From: Pseudevernia furfuracea
Taxonomy: Eukaryota > Ascomycota > Lecanoromycetes > Lecanorales > Parmeliaceae
DNA: 64,000 nt
Direction: 5' to 3'
NCBI GenBank assembly: GCA_022315425.1
Contig: JAIUPT010000036.1
Location: 868,001-932,000 of the forward strand
The translations under genes and the position numbers were made by a program. Every line of letters begins with the position of its first letter. Positions within the stretch are counted from its first letter, which is position 1. The notes beneath the pieces were generated by a model, which saw nothing but the letters and a program-made list of their open reading frames with translations, did no database searches and had not been told where the DNA came from. Shown here piece after piece: positions 43,279 through 54,900 of the stretch.

Positions 43279-44099
43279 AATGGTGGGATTGAAAGTGGTT
43301 TGTATCTGTGGGGAAAAGGAAAGGTGGTGTAGGGGGTAAGGTATAGATAGGTTATAGGATGTGGGGTGTAGGAAGAGGAAAGATGAAAGAGTGAAGAGGA
43401 TGCCTACAAGTTTGTAGGCTACAGCTGCGGTTATTGAAATGTAGACATGAGCATGTAGGTACTCTATTTGGGGATAATTGATTCTGTTGAGTGAGTAAAG
43501 TACCTTAGTGTTGACCTGACGCGAGGATCAAAAGCAACTAATAAGGTACGGAGGTAAGAACCGGTTTTGATCTTGGACCCCTACGAGTACTCCTCTCAAG
43601 TCTCAAGGGGGGTAAAATGAACTAGTGTTAATATAGCCTACCGTAGGTAGGTATGTACTTTACCCTAGTAGAGTACGATGGCTTGCCGTAGCCCGTAGAG
43701 TACCTAGCTACATATCTTCCAAATGATGTCACTCTGGGTCATTTTTTGCCTTTGTCCACATACTTATCATTCGACATTTGACACTTCTAAGGGTAAAAGG
43801 GTAAAAGGGTAAAAGGGTAAAAACTCTTCTTACAATAAGTAATTAATTCCGGCTAGGACACATACGAGTAGAGCAGGTACGTACCATCACCTTCCGAATA
43901 TACATAACAATCATCACCCACCACCACCACACCTACATCCTTGACAACCTCTTAACCTTTTACGAGTACTCGACAACATTTGCTCCACAGCTCTCAAGCA
44001 AATTGTGCTAGACTGCTATCTCATTCATTGAGCATAAAGTGTCGCCGTAGATATTGTATTCAATTGTTACCTCGACCACCGTCCTCGTTTACCTCAAAA
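43279..44099. promoter_or_regulatory. Bidirectional promoter region between EBP-like and sulfotransferase-fold genes
   Basis: 821 bp between divergent starts. It contains an intergenic TACGGAGGTA-type motif near 43543-43556, CTACCGTAGGTAGGTA near 43640, and a four-copy GGGTAAAA repeat. A CT-rich/CACC-rich leader lies just upstream of the plus-strand start (about 43910-43940). Confidence 0.45.
43791..43822 (+). repeat. Four tandem copies of GGGTAAAA
   Basis: Perfect 8-bp unit repeated four times (32 bp) in the shared promoter of two divergent genes. It could be a slippage microsatellite or a repeated protein-binding site. It resembles but is not the fungal telomere repeat TTAGGG. Confidence 0.85.
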
Positions 44100-45787
44100 A
44101 TGTCGAATAAACCCATCTTCCTTGCTACTCATCCACGTTCATGCTCGACTGCTTTCGAAAGAGTAATTATTCAACTTTCACTCCAACGCTCATCTTGGAA
44201 CTCATCTGATTGCAGGTTTTCATGACTCGACGCCACGCCCTTCAATGCATCCACGAACCATTTGGTGATGCCTTCTATTATGGCCCCGAGAGATTAAGTT
44301 CGAGATACGAGAATGATGAGAAGGCCAGGCTCGACACTGGCTTTGCTCAATCGACCTATCGCACAACCCTGGACAGAATCGAGGAAGAGGGTGCCGAGGT
44401 CCGAACCACCCCTTCCAGTGTAGCTTCATCTCCTGCAGCACCCTTCTTCATTGCACAGCATTGCAAGTAGATGTGGTTTTTTCATGCTGCGATCCTTGAC
44501 GTCGTCGGCAATCCCTCTATTCTTGACATCCATGCCTCAGTACATGTCCTCAGCTGCCCTATCTTGGGATCTGTTCTTCGTCAGGCACAATTCTGGATCG
44601 GGTTTCTTTTATCTGACACGATGACATTTCTTCTTCTTAACTATGCCTTCTTCCCGTTAAAAGATGACCGACCTAGTTGCGACTGGGACTCGCGCCCAAA
44701 GCACTCGATCTGAACATTCTCCTTCTGCGACTTTTGATGACAAAACTAAATACTTGCTTCTCGGTCCATGTTACGTGATTGAGGGCATTCAAGGCAGTTC
44801 GACTATGGTATACTTACCCTACAACAGGGCAAGCGTATCTTCATCAAGGATATCATCCACTATCTCGTCCCTCCGAATGGTGCTCCACCGTCGATTGCAC
44901 CCTCTCTGGCCAGAAAAGAACGAGGTGTTGGTACGTTCGATTCTCACTCCAGTGATGTGACCAACGGTGCAACAAACGGTGCGAAGCTTGCTCCTTATCC
45001 GTATGCTACGGAACCTGAGCTTCGAAATCCGACGGTAGTTCCAAGCGAAATATTAGGCCAATTCCATTTTACCTTCCTCATCCGCCATCCACGTTACAGC
45101 ATCCCCTCTTACTATCGTTGCACTGTTCCACCACTCGATGAAGTCACTGGATTCTACAATTTCATGCCTTCCGAAGCCGGATATGACGAACTTCGACGTG
45201 TCTTTGACTATTTGCGTGTCATTGGTCAGGTGGGCCCTGAGATTGCATCCCAGAAGAACATGCACGTGAAAGGAAGCACCAACAGCAATGCCAACAAAGT
45301 TGACATCTGCGTTGTCGATGCAGATGATCTACTCGATGACCCGGCCGGTATTGTTGCAGCTTATTGTAAGAGCGTGGGAATCGAATACCACGAGCAGATG
45401 CTCAGCTGGGACTCGGAGGAGGACCAAAAGCAAGCCGGGGATGCCTTTGAGAAATGGAAGGGCTTTCACGACGATGCTCTGAACAGTTGCGATCTTAAAC
45501 CACGAAAACACGTAAGCAATTCACCCTTTCAAGTAATAGGGAGAGGTTCTCATGGTCTGGAAGTTTCATCACGTCTATCTTCCAAACCCCTTCCCCCTTC
45601 TTGGCCCCCCCCCTCGGAAAGAGCTAATCTTTGTGGCCGACAGATGAAAAAAGCGAAGAGCGATGACGAAGAAGACCGCGAGTGGCTCGAAAAGTTTGGG
45701 GAGAAAGGAGCGAAAGTCATCCGGCAAACAGTCAATGCAAACGTCAATGACTACGAGTACCTTAAGCAGTTCGCTTTGATGGCTTGA
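44100..45787 (+). CDS. Sulfotransferase-fold P-loop protein, fungal-specific family
   Basis: Four exons (44100-44162, 44216-44398, 44828-45511, 45644-45787) give 357 residues with all joins in phase. The N-terminus MSNKPIFLATHPRSCSTAFERV has the PRSxST phosphate-binding loop of sulfotransferase-like P-loop enzymes. After intron 1 the conserved FMTRRHALQCIHEPFGDAFY follows, and the second exon joins to GKRIFIKDIIHYLVPP. Further conserved text is FLIRHPRYSIPSYYR, where RHP and the downstream Ser resemble the 3'-phosphate-binding residues of sulfotransferases. A sulfonate-transfer or related P-loop function is inferred from fold only. Intron 2 (44399-44827) is unusually long at 429 bp and uses a weak GTCCGA donor; a donor at 44468 would add an unconserved insert. 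Intron 3 has a good branch site (GAGCTAATC). Confidence 0.78.
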
Positions 45788-46374
45788 AGCATCGTGTTGG
45801 TTTGTGTCAGATGTCAGTCGACACGCAAAGCTAAAGCGCATATACTGAAATGAGGTACTATTAGCTTGAACATAGTCTAGCACCAGAGGAACTCTCCCAT
45901 CGTCGCAACAAGGTACGGCACATTCCTGTTCGTTCGCCTGGTATAAAACCCAGGCACTTTTCACGCACAAGTCCTGTCTTCTCAGATTCGCTTTTAGACC
46001 ACGGTATCGCCTCGTTGTTACCAAAATTTTAACCATGAGCTGTGATGCGTTTTTAAAGATTACTCCGCTCTATTACTCAATAGACAATTGATAATTTGTA
46101 CCTCGGATTAGTCCAACATTTCAATATATCTACCGTGCACTGTTGAGCGAAAATGTCTTCAGCTCGATTGACATATTGGCGGACACGCCGATGCCACCTC
46201 AAACTGCCTCCATCACCTTATTCTCAAATGCCACAAATCTTTCATCGTAATGTCCGTGCGACGAAAATGCAAGCTCAAAGGAAGTCCAAAATGGCAGTAA
46301 AGCGCTCCTCTATAGCCCGCATTTGATGGGTATCATGATGTCCTAAACGCCGAATGCATCAAAAACAGTTCCGC
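45788..46374. other. Convergent intergenic region
   Basis: 587 bp between the stop of the sulfotransferase-fold gene (plus) and that of the GT25-type gene (minus). It should hold both 3' untranslated regions. No other feature recognised. Confidence 0.35.
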
Positions 46375-47791
46375 CTAATCGCTTTCATCGGTAAAATCGT
46401 CAGAGGTCTCTTCTTCTTTCTTCTTTTCTCCAGTTACCCATTCTGCTTTCCAGCTTGAAGGTCCCTTATCGGCCAACCCAAGGTGTGCGTTGACCCTGGC
46501 GGATATTTGGATCCCATTGCCGGCCACAATCTTCTCCTCTGTGATCTCGTGTCCAAAGGAGAGGCCACCTCCCGTATGCTTGATGTTCGTCTTGGACTCT
46601 GTCATGCTGATGATCTGCGGCCATGTGCCCACGCACCGAGTCGTGTGGTCGTGTTCACAGTGATCCCACAGTTTCAAATCGATAGGCGAGTTGGCTTGTT
46701 TGAACAACTTCTCAAATTTGCGAGCTCCCGCGAGACTGATGGCGTAGGAAGTGGTGCAGACCGTTTTGCGGGGTTGGAAGACGATACGTGTACCTGGAGG
46801 CCTATGCCCCTCTGCAGGTCTTTCCCCGAAGTTCCATGCATGGTCTTCGTCAGCGGCGGAAGAGTCGTTAAACGCATATATACGACCGTTGCCGTCGGCA
46901 TTGATACCGCAATGCCCAATCCACATGAGATCCCATTTGTCTCCGTACGGGCTTAGTTCTTTGGAGAAGTCTCGGGGGTGTTGAGGGTCAGGGAATGGCC
47001 AATCAGCGATGGCTTTCACCCCATCGCCTACTCCAACCATGGTGTCCTTGATCCGCATATCCCAATCAACATCACTTTCCATTATCAGGGCGGTCGAAAT
47101 GTTTTCATGTATCATTCTGCATTGATTGTAAGGAGTTCTCCGCCTGATATGGGGATCCGGTGCAAGGACTCACTTTCTCCACGTCCTCACATGGGACATG
47201 AGGCAGCCCAACTCCCCTTCCTTCGGCACCCAGTTGTTTGTTGCCCACCACTAATAATTCTATCAACAATGAGGGAACCGCAATACAATAGGAGTAACAT
47301 ACCTCAGGCCAGTCCGACTGGGGTATTTGCCTATCTCGTATGGCATCGAGCACAGTGAGTGTGAGGTTTGTCGCATTTGCCGCAGCGAGAAGGGGTGATC
47401 TTCGGTCGCCTCGTTCTGGTAGAGAGAGGACGAAAATGTTTTGAAACTACTCTTGCTATTAGCCATGCACAGTTTTTGTACCTTCTTCCAGTGACCTCAC
47501 CCCAAGTGTGTTGTTCCTTATTGGGCTGACCTGTACGAGTGGGACTGGTAGGCGGCGGGTCCCGATATGCGAGCAAACATCCCGTATGATATCTTTCCAG
47601 AATAGCAGGAATAGTAGAAAGGCGAAGGTGATGGAAGCCCTAGGATTCCTTGTAGCCAGGTTATTCTTGCCTTGAAAATTGGTCGTAGGGAATTGGATGT
47701 TGGGCAGGTTGGGCCGGTAAGAAGAGAATGACGGTAGAGAGTGTAGTTTCTGAGGCAGGTTTGCCAAAGTGGATTTGAGGTACTCTGACAT
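46375..47791 (-). CDS. Glycosyltransferase family 25-type type II membrane protein
   Basis: Four exons (47791-47501, 47446-47303, 47250-47174, 47116-46375) give 417 residues; all joins keep frame. Residues about 50-70 (ASITFAFLLFLLFWKDII) form a single N-terminal membrane anchor, so the catalytic part should lie in the Golgi or ER lumen. The catalytic domain opens with FQNIFVLSLPERGDRR, the standard start of GT25 (LPS-type beta-galactosyltransferase-like) domains. It continues with GCLMSHVRTWRKMIHENIST across intron 3 and ALIMESDVDWDMRIKD, whose acidic cluster replaces the DxD-like motif of the family. YAISLAGARKF and the later IDLKLW match the acceptor-side motifs. Sugar donor and acceptor in fungi are not known. 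The tail is acidic and Lys/Glu-rich. Confidence 0.82.
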
Positions 47792-49018
47792 TGTGTGAAG
47801 TTGAAGAGGGAGAGAGGCCGGCTCTAAGAAGAGTGCAGAAGGATTCGGTAACCTGGGAGGACGTGGAAGATAATAAATAGCGAGTTTCTATTATTGTCGC
47901 CTATGGAGTGGCTGTTTTAGCCTTGTCGTCGTTGCCGCAAAAACATACGTAGTCTTACGTTTCAATTTTCAAGGGAAGGGAGCCGAGGGGAGCCTGCCTG
48001 CCTCCCTACCCAGAGGATGGAAATGTATAGAGAGCGAAATTCGGCCGGCGAAGAGCGTATTGGAGTGTTTGATCGGAGGAGTCAGTCATCAACGACGACG
48101 CCTCATGCGCAATAGGCAAAGAAGTAGAAGGCTGTCAAGGAGAGTTATTAAACAACATGCAAGATGGTTTCAGGATGAGTTGCATTATTATTAGTATACG
48201 GAGTATCAATCATTGCATTGCATTGCATTGCATTATCGCATAATTTGCTTGCAGTCGAAGTATGAAACAATGGGTGTCTGGGGGCTACTCTGTTATTATT
48301 GAAGGGGTCAAAAAATATCACCCTGGTTATTTTTAGCTAAGGCTGAGTTAGCGAGAAATCTCAAGCTACCTAACTAGCTTGATAAGAATGTACCTTACCT
48401 ACGGAGTACCGAGTACGACACTTGATAAGTAATGCACGTAAATGTTATGTCCAGAGTCCAGACAAATTCGGATACACTACCTCATTCAAGCAATTCAATT
48501 TTGGTCAATACAAGTATGTACAAAAAAGGGAGTGCCACCCGAGGTGCCCTTACCTTACCTATCTACACGTGCATTAGGACTAGAATCAGGCAAAGATCCC
48601 ACCAAATCCATATGTGTATTATTTCCTTTCCGAGGCTTGGTTATTCACCCTCCCCCCCCCCCCCCAACTCCTTTTTTCTCAATTCTGAGCCGATCTTCTA
48701 CACTTCGATCACCATGATCTGCCGACTGCTTTCCTAAACTTGTCCGTCAGTGTTGTTGCCGCTTTTACTGAATCGTCAGCCTCCCTATACTCAGCCTATA
48801 TCCTGCTGTTTGCATAGCCATCTAGATCAATGGAAATATGCAGCGTCTTAATACCATGCATCAGGCAGCTGCTATTGATACTTGGATAGCACTCAAGTAA
48901 CTACGCGTCTAGAGATAAGAAGAAGCTGCATTGTATGGAAAGCAGAAGAGGGCCGCAAAATCCAGGAGATTGATCCATCGATGATGAGCTTTCGCACATG
49001 GAATGGAGACCCGCTGAC
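47792..49018. promoter_or_regulatory. Intergenic region upstream of the GT25-type gene
   Basis: About 1.2 kb with no supportable long gene. It holds the GT25 promoter next to 47792, four and a half CATTG units at 48211-48234, a TACCTACGGAGTACCGAGTACG cluster near 48396-48417, and a 14-15-base C run near 48651-48665. Open frames at 48432-48737 cross the C run and are low-complexity. Confidence 0.4.
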
Positions 49019-49150
49019 ATGCCGTCGAAGGTCCAGAAGCCGCCAGCGGAGTCTAGCCTCAAAGCCGTCGTCGCTAATCTACAAAAGCAGCTTGCAAAGT
49101 ACAAGGAGACATGGAAAGAGATCCTCGCCAACATCAGGGAAGATGTATAG
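49019..49150 (+). CDS. Possible small protein of 43 residues
   Basis: An ATG at 49019 opens a short frame, MPSKVQKPPAESSLKAVVAN, followed by a Lys/Gln/Glu-rich predicted helix (LQKQLAKYKETWKEILANI) to a TAG at 49148-49150. The heptad-friendly composition looks protein-like and the surrounding DNA otherwise lacks a gene. It could also be one exon of a longer spliced gene. I recognise no family. A longer minus-strand frame (49419-48901) overlaps it but is Ser/Cys/Phe-rich and looks non-coding. Confidence 0.25.
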   Translation: MPSKVQKPPAESSLKAVVANLQKQLAKYKETWKEILANIREDV

Positions 49151-49563
49151 CACCGGAAGCAACGGCTGGACATTGGCCGAGATGGAGCGGGCTCGAAAAG
49201 AGCAGAGATGTGAGAGTATATCAATCGCGGCTTTGAGCGTTGTACAGGGATGATGGGACGGTTAGATGAGGAATAGGGTGGGGGACAAAATACCTTCGCA
49301 AATACATGTCCTTCATCGTCAGGCAGTGAGTTGGATGTTTTGCGCCAAGTTGGAGACGGGGCCGCAAATGCAATAGCAAACGTGCATGTAATTTCATGAC
49401 CCTTGAACGTACCTTTCATGCAGTTGGTTTTCTATCCATTTCCTGCTGCCATTTTTGAATGTGAACTTCATAGTGTATAGCAATTCATCGCTTGTCATAC
49501 CCTACTTCATAGTCCAGCTACAACTGTCTTTGTCACACCAGTGCTTACCTCCCTTAAGCCTTT
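49151..49563. other. Intergenic region downstream of GAD
   Basis: About 410 bp containing the presumed 3' untranslated region of the minus-strand glutamate decarboxylase gene. No other feature recognised. Confidence 0.3.
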
Positions 49564-51281
49564 CTAGCAGACCGCGTGGGTCTTTCCAGTCTTGCCCTGG
49601 AGCGAATGCTTCTCACCCTTGTAGTGCTCGTTGGTCATGTTGGATTTTCCGCTCGAGGTATGGTGCTTTTTGACATGCTTGGTATGGTGTGCCACAGTAC
49701 TCTCATCCATTTCCTTCAAAGACTCCATTGCCAACTTGATGTCTTTAACAAGCGTGTCACATCTTGCCCTAGAGAAGTCTTCACGCACAACAACCCTCAT
49801 GAGTTTAAGCTTCTCGCTGTGCGGGGCCATGGTGTATGCGGGCACCACCCATCCCCTCTCTCGCAAGTGGTGAGCAACGGCAAACTCATCGAAGTGGTGG
49901 TTGTCCTTGGGATTTAGCCTAAATGCTACAAGAGGCAAACCTTCACCCCCTTTTTTGCTCATGATCAAGAAACCGAGGTTCTCGAGGGCGGAAGCAAGGT
50001 AGTCAGATGTACGGGTAAGATTGAGCATGATGGAGCGATAGCCGTGCTTGCCAAGACGGATCATCTGATAGTACTGGCCAATGACTTGGGAGGCGCCTTT
50101 GGAGAAATTGAGGGTGAAAGAAGCTTGGTCGGCGCCAAGGTAGTTGATGTTGAACACCAATTCTTTCGGAAGGTATTCAGGCGAGCGCCAGACGACCCAG
50201 CCGACACCGGGGTAAACCTGGAAGATCATAAGCCACCACTTTCCCATGAATTGGAGAATTAAGTACACGCACCAGACCATACTTATGACCAGAGACGTTG
50301 ATGGAAATCACCTTCTCCAGACGGAAGTCCCAAGGTAGGTTTGGCACGACGAAAGGTGCTACGAAACCTCCGCTAGCAGCATCCACATGGATTGGGCAGT
50401 CGATGTTCTTCTCGACAAGGAGGTCATTGATGGCTTTGACGTCCTCGTATTCTCCGGTATATGTAGTGCCAATGATAGCACAAATACCAATAGTATTCTC
50501 GTCCACCAAATTGACGGCCTCTGCAGGATCAATTACGTAGCGATCTTCAGTGCAGAAGACGTAGCGCTCTTCGACTTCGAAGTATCGAGCTGCTTTCTCC
50601 CAACACACCTGCACGGCCGAGTTCATGACAATGTTGGGCTTGGAGTAGTCCTTGCCTGCGGCTTTACGTTTGTTTTGCCAGCGCTTCTTCATGGCAAGCG
50701 TTCCCAGCATCTGGGACAAATTTAGCCACTGGGATAGGCCGACTTGAGTCAATGATACGTACGATGGCTTCAGAAGACCCAACAGTGCTTGTCCCCATTG
50801 CGTTTTCTTCTTCGTCGTGGGTGGGTGCGTTGAACATCCTTGCAATCATGGAAACACAGCGGTTCTGAATGTCGGCGGTCTGTGGATACTCCTCGTAATC
50901 AATGAAATTCTTGGGCAGGGCCTCAGCCATGAGCTTCTCGACTTCCTCCTCCTAAACACAGCATTCCTTGATTAGCACTGTATGCAAGTGCACCAGGTTG
51001 TACGAGCATACCATGTAGGTAGTGACGAAACTAGCCAGATTCAGCATAGGATTACCGTCCAAGGTCAAGTCGTCTCTGATCATACGATAAGCAACCTCTT
51101 TGGGCATCTCCTTCTCCGGCATTTCGTGCATAGGAAGACACTCGGCAGCAAAGCGAGAACCGTAAACGGATGCGGTGACTTCATCTTCTTTGTCGTTGGG
51201 CTCAAGCTTCAGGTTCTCCATGCCCTTGACCAGGGGAGCATTGGCCGCCTTGTCGTTAGGAACGGAAGCGAGGTGAACCAT
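49564..51281 (-). CDS. GAD1: Glutamate decarboxylase (PLP-dependent)
   Basis: Converts glutamate to GABA and CO2 in the cytosol, first step of the GABA shunt, with roles in pH and oxidative stress tolerance. Four exons (51281-51012, 50951-50763, 50710-50273, 50217-49564) give 516 residues; introns are 52-60 bp and phases agree. The start ATG at 51281 gives MVHLASVPNDKAANAPLVKG. Landmarks are PKEVAYRMIRDDLTLDGNP, MGTSTVGSSEAIMLG across intron 2, the cofactor-site Asp in HVDAASGGFVAPF, and the PLP lysine in SGHKYGLVYPG near residue 293 across intron 3. The C-terminal 40 residues are His/Lys-rich (KHVKKHHTSSGKSN), typical of fungal isoforms. There is no sign of inactivation. Confidence 0.93.
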
Positions 51282-51971
51282 GTTTGCTGTGTCTGGAACT
51301 ATGGGGATTGAGGTAAAGGGTATTGTGGAAAGAGTAATGAAGTAATCGAACTGGAATTGGAAAAATGCAAGTCTTGGAGGTAGGAAGAAGATAAAAAGGG
51401 AAGAAGAAGAAGGGAGTGTGATAAGGAAAGGAATGTGGAGTATTGCCACTGACGTGTTGAGCTTGAGAGAGCTTCATATTGCCAAGTCACAATCCCTGCG
51501 ACGATCACAAAGATCAGGTACAGGTGTGGAGGGTGGGGCAATACTTAAAATTACAATGTACGGATACCGTAGGAAGTATTGAAATTTATTTCTTATTCAC
51601 AAATCACACAGTGTCCTTAATGCACGCTGTCGCGGCCGATTACTTAGAAAGGGTTGGTCATGCACACCTTGATTGGGCATCATTAAAAAGAGTCCGAGTA
51701 GCTGAGTACATGGAAGCCGGTTGATAAAGCCATCTCGCCGTCAAGCAACCCTCACGACTATTCCCATGCTGAACTTACGTCACGATTATGTCTCCACAAG
51801 ACTGTAAAACCAAGCATAATAACTGTCTCCTTTACACACGCTGTTCAGGCTGCGGAGCCAAGCGTTGCATCATTGAGCCACAAGCCGTTCCCACGCTCGT
51901 AGGTGCCTTGATGCTTCTGAAGCAACAGCAGGTAGCATGAGAAGAGAATGAGCCTGAATAAAACGCACAGC
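51282..51971. promoter_or_regulatory. Intergenic region upstream of GAD and downstream of the glycine-rich gene
   Basis: 690 bp. The first 200 bp upstream of the GAD start are CT-rich on the coding strand (TTCTTCTTCTTCCC), a usual feature of fungal promoters. A TACGGATACCGTAGG stretch lies at about 51560. No additional gene. Confidence 0.4.
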
Positions 51972-54900
51972 TCACTGGAACTCGTAGCCTCGTGACTCGA
52001 GCACCTTTGCAGGCGGGTCTTTGTGCAACTTGTTGTGCCCCGAATCATGAGCGCCGTAGGCGTCGTGAGTCGTGGGACCGGATCCGATTCCAATAGGGGT
52101 ATCGTGAACTCCAGATTGACTACCATGCTCTCCCTGAAGCGGGTCGTAGCCACTACGAGATTCAAGTCCAGTGGCACCTGCTCCAGCGGCCATCTCTTCA
52201 CCACGGCCAGGGGGTGTGGCTGCTTGATGACGGCGTTCTTCCTCTTTCAGTTCCTTGTCAGGTTTGTCACGGTGAAGGAACCCGAGAAGGCCACCGTGCT
52301 TCTTCTCCCCATGCTCCTGCTTCTTCTCGTCCTTCTCCATAGCTTTCTCATGTCTCTGCTCCGACTTCTCAATTGCCTTTTCATGAGCTTTCTCCTCCTT
52401 CGCAAGCTCTTTGTTATGGTGCTTGATTTCCTTTGAGTGCTCCTTTCCGAGAGCCTTTTCTTCTTTGGCATGCTCTTTCTGCAATCTCTCGGCATCTTTC
52501 TTGGAGTATTCGTGCTCAGCCAGTCCACCCGCACCGGCAGCGCCGCCAAGAATTGCCGCGTCTCTGCCGACATGATGCTCTCGCGAAGTATCTTGATAAG
52601 GCTCCTTGCCATAACCAGCAGCATCGCTCTGGGAATTTTCGTGACCGGCCAAAGCCCCAGTCCCGGCACCTCCTGCCAGAGCAGCATCTCTGCCTGTATG
52701 ACGACCTGTGTGATGTCCCTTTTCGGTGTCGTTTTCATAACCAGAAGACTGGTAAGTTGAAGCAGAAGCTCCGGGATGCTGGTTCTCTCGCACTTGAGTT
52801 CCAGGATCAGTCCGACGATTGTCTCTCATCTTTTGTGCCTCGTCTACTCCACCAGTAGCTCCAAGGCCAACACCGCCTGCAGCCAGGAGGTCACGTTCAG
52901 TGTGGTGTCCAGTCTGAGGCTGGCTCCCGTTACCGTAGCTAGAAGATGAATAAGGAGAAAAGCTGGTAGCTGTGGCTGATTGGTGGCCCGATCCCGCCAA
53001 TTGGTCTTGCGGAGTCGCTGCAAGATCAGAACGGTCGCTAGAGCCAAGATGCTTTTCTGCTCCGAATGCACCGGTCCCACCGGCACCTGCTAGGCCAGCG
53101 TCTCTCTTGTAGTGATGATTGGAGGTTGTACCAGGCTGATGTCCGCTTCCAGCTGAAGAAACTGCGGATTCATCTCTCAGCATACCAGAACGTGTGGAAT
53201 CCACGCGAGGGTCAACCTCTGAACCATAAGGACTCTGACCGCCCATGCCAGACGTAGTGCTCGACGTTGCCAAATTGGGTCCATTGCCACGATGGTGTTT
53301 CTCTGCCTCATACAATCCGGCACCGCCAGCTCCAGTCAAAGCGGCATCGCGCCCGAGTTGGTGGTGACCGCGACCTTGTGATTCGCTCATGCCTGAAGTA
53401 GTGCTCGGCGTTGCCGGATTGGGTTCTTTGCCACGATGATGTTTCTCTGCCTCATACAATCCGGCACCGCCAGCTCCTGTCAAAGCGGCATCACGCCCGT
53501 AGTGATGATCACCTCCGTGGGAAGATTGCTGCTTTGACAGATCGGAGTCGACGCGGGGGTCCAACTTGTTCAACACGTCGGACTTGTGAGGGCCCGCGGT
53601 CTTGCCCGTAGATGATGCATCTGTAGTAGTATCACGGTCGTTATCGTAAATGCCACCTGTAAAGGTTTCGCAGTCAGCACTTCTTCTTTAAGGCAGTACC
53701 CCGAGCGATGAAACGACTCAAAAGGGAGCCAGGATCGAAGGGTGGTCCGGAATAGGAAGAGTTACTCTGGAAAATGTACATACCTCCGGCGGTATCATGG
53801 CGGCGACGATCAGTATTCGATGGGTCAAGTCCTGAAGATGTAGTGTAGCCTGTGGTGCCTGGTTTACCACGGTCTGCTTCCAATGCCCCTAGTCCTGCAC
53901 CACTAGCCCCAGTCGCTAACGCAGCCTCTTCGCCACGGTGACTACGGTGCCCCTGATGTTGGTGGTGATGATGTCCGCTGGAGTTGTCAGTGGTGCCTGC
54001 ACCTTCAACACCGCTACCTACATGGGGGTCAAGACGGTTTGCTGTGTCTGTAACGTGAGGTCCAGAAACAAAATGAGGACCTCCCTGACTGCCGACCGCT
54101 CCAGTTTCGCATGGATCGCCTTCATACTGGTGGCCATGGTGCTGATGTTCGTGTGCCCAAGATTCGGGTCCATAGCCAGTACCTGTGGTCGTTCCGAGTC
54201 CCACAGCTCCTGCTCCTGCTCCTGCTCCGACAGTATCACGGCCTAGAGAGCCTTGGTTGCCTGAGCTTGGCGTTACATCGGTACCAGAGCCATAACCACC
54301 GGAACTTGACACGTAGCCAGAGTTACCCAAGGCACGAGAACCATCACTATCGACACGAGGATCGGCTTTGTTGGCAAGGTTTGATGAGTGTGGGCCGGCT
54401 GATCTGGAGCCATAACCATCGGAAGCGGAGCTGCCTCCGAGTGGAAACGAGCGGCCAGTCTCCGCGGCGTAGTCATCTCGCTGGGGATCTTCATGACGAT
54501 GAGTACTGGTTCCAATGCCTCCGGCCCCAAGAGCAGCGTCGCGGCCAAGGCGAGACGAGCCTGATTGATCTCCATACCCGGGGCTTTTTCCAACACTACG
54601 GTCTGGATAGCTATTACCAGTGAGACTGCTCTCTCCGAATCCTGTCTCTGTCAATGGGGTTTTCGAGTCAGCAATGTGAAAAAGCGAGGCTAGAAGACCC
54701 AATGAAGACGACAATGGATGGGTTGCTACGCCCAAGATGTACATACCTGAAGCAGGCTCACGGGGAAGGGGCTTGTCGGTGAAAGTTGGGTCGTTGGCGC
54801 CAGACATGGTTGAATGTGACTGAGATTGACCTGGAACACCGGAGCTCACACTGGCAGTTGTTGCAGCGTCATCGTTGTCAAACCCTCCAGGCATACGGGA

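Noticed and set aside
48901..49419. Minus-strand ORF of 172 codons
   Set aside because: Ser/Cys/Phe-rich without motif; poor codon character; overlaps a more protein-like short plus-strand frame.
52023..52858. Plus-strand ORFs opposite the glycine-rich gene
   Set aside because: Produced by the repetitive GC-rich sense sequence read in reverse.
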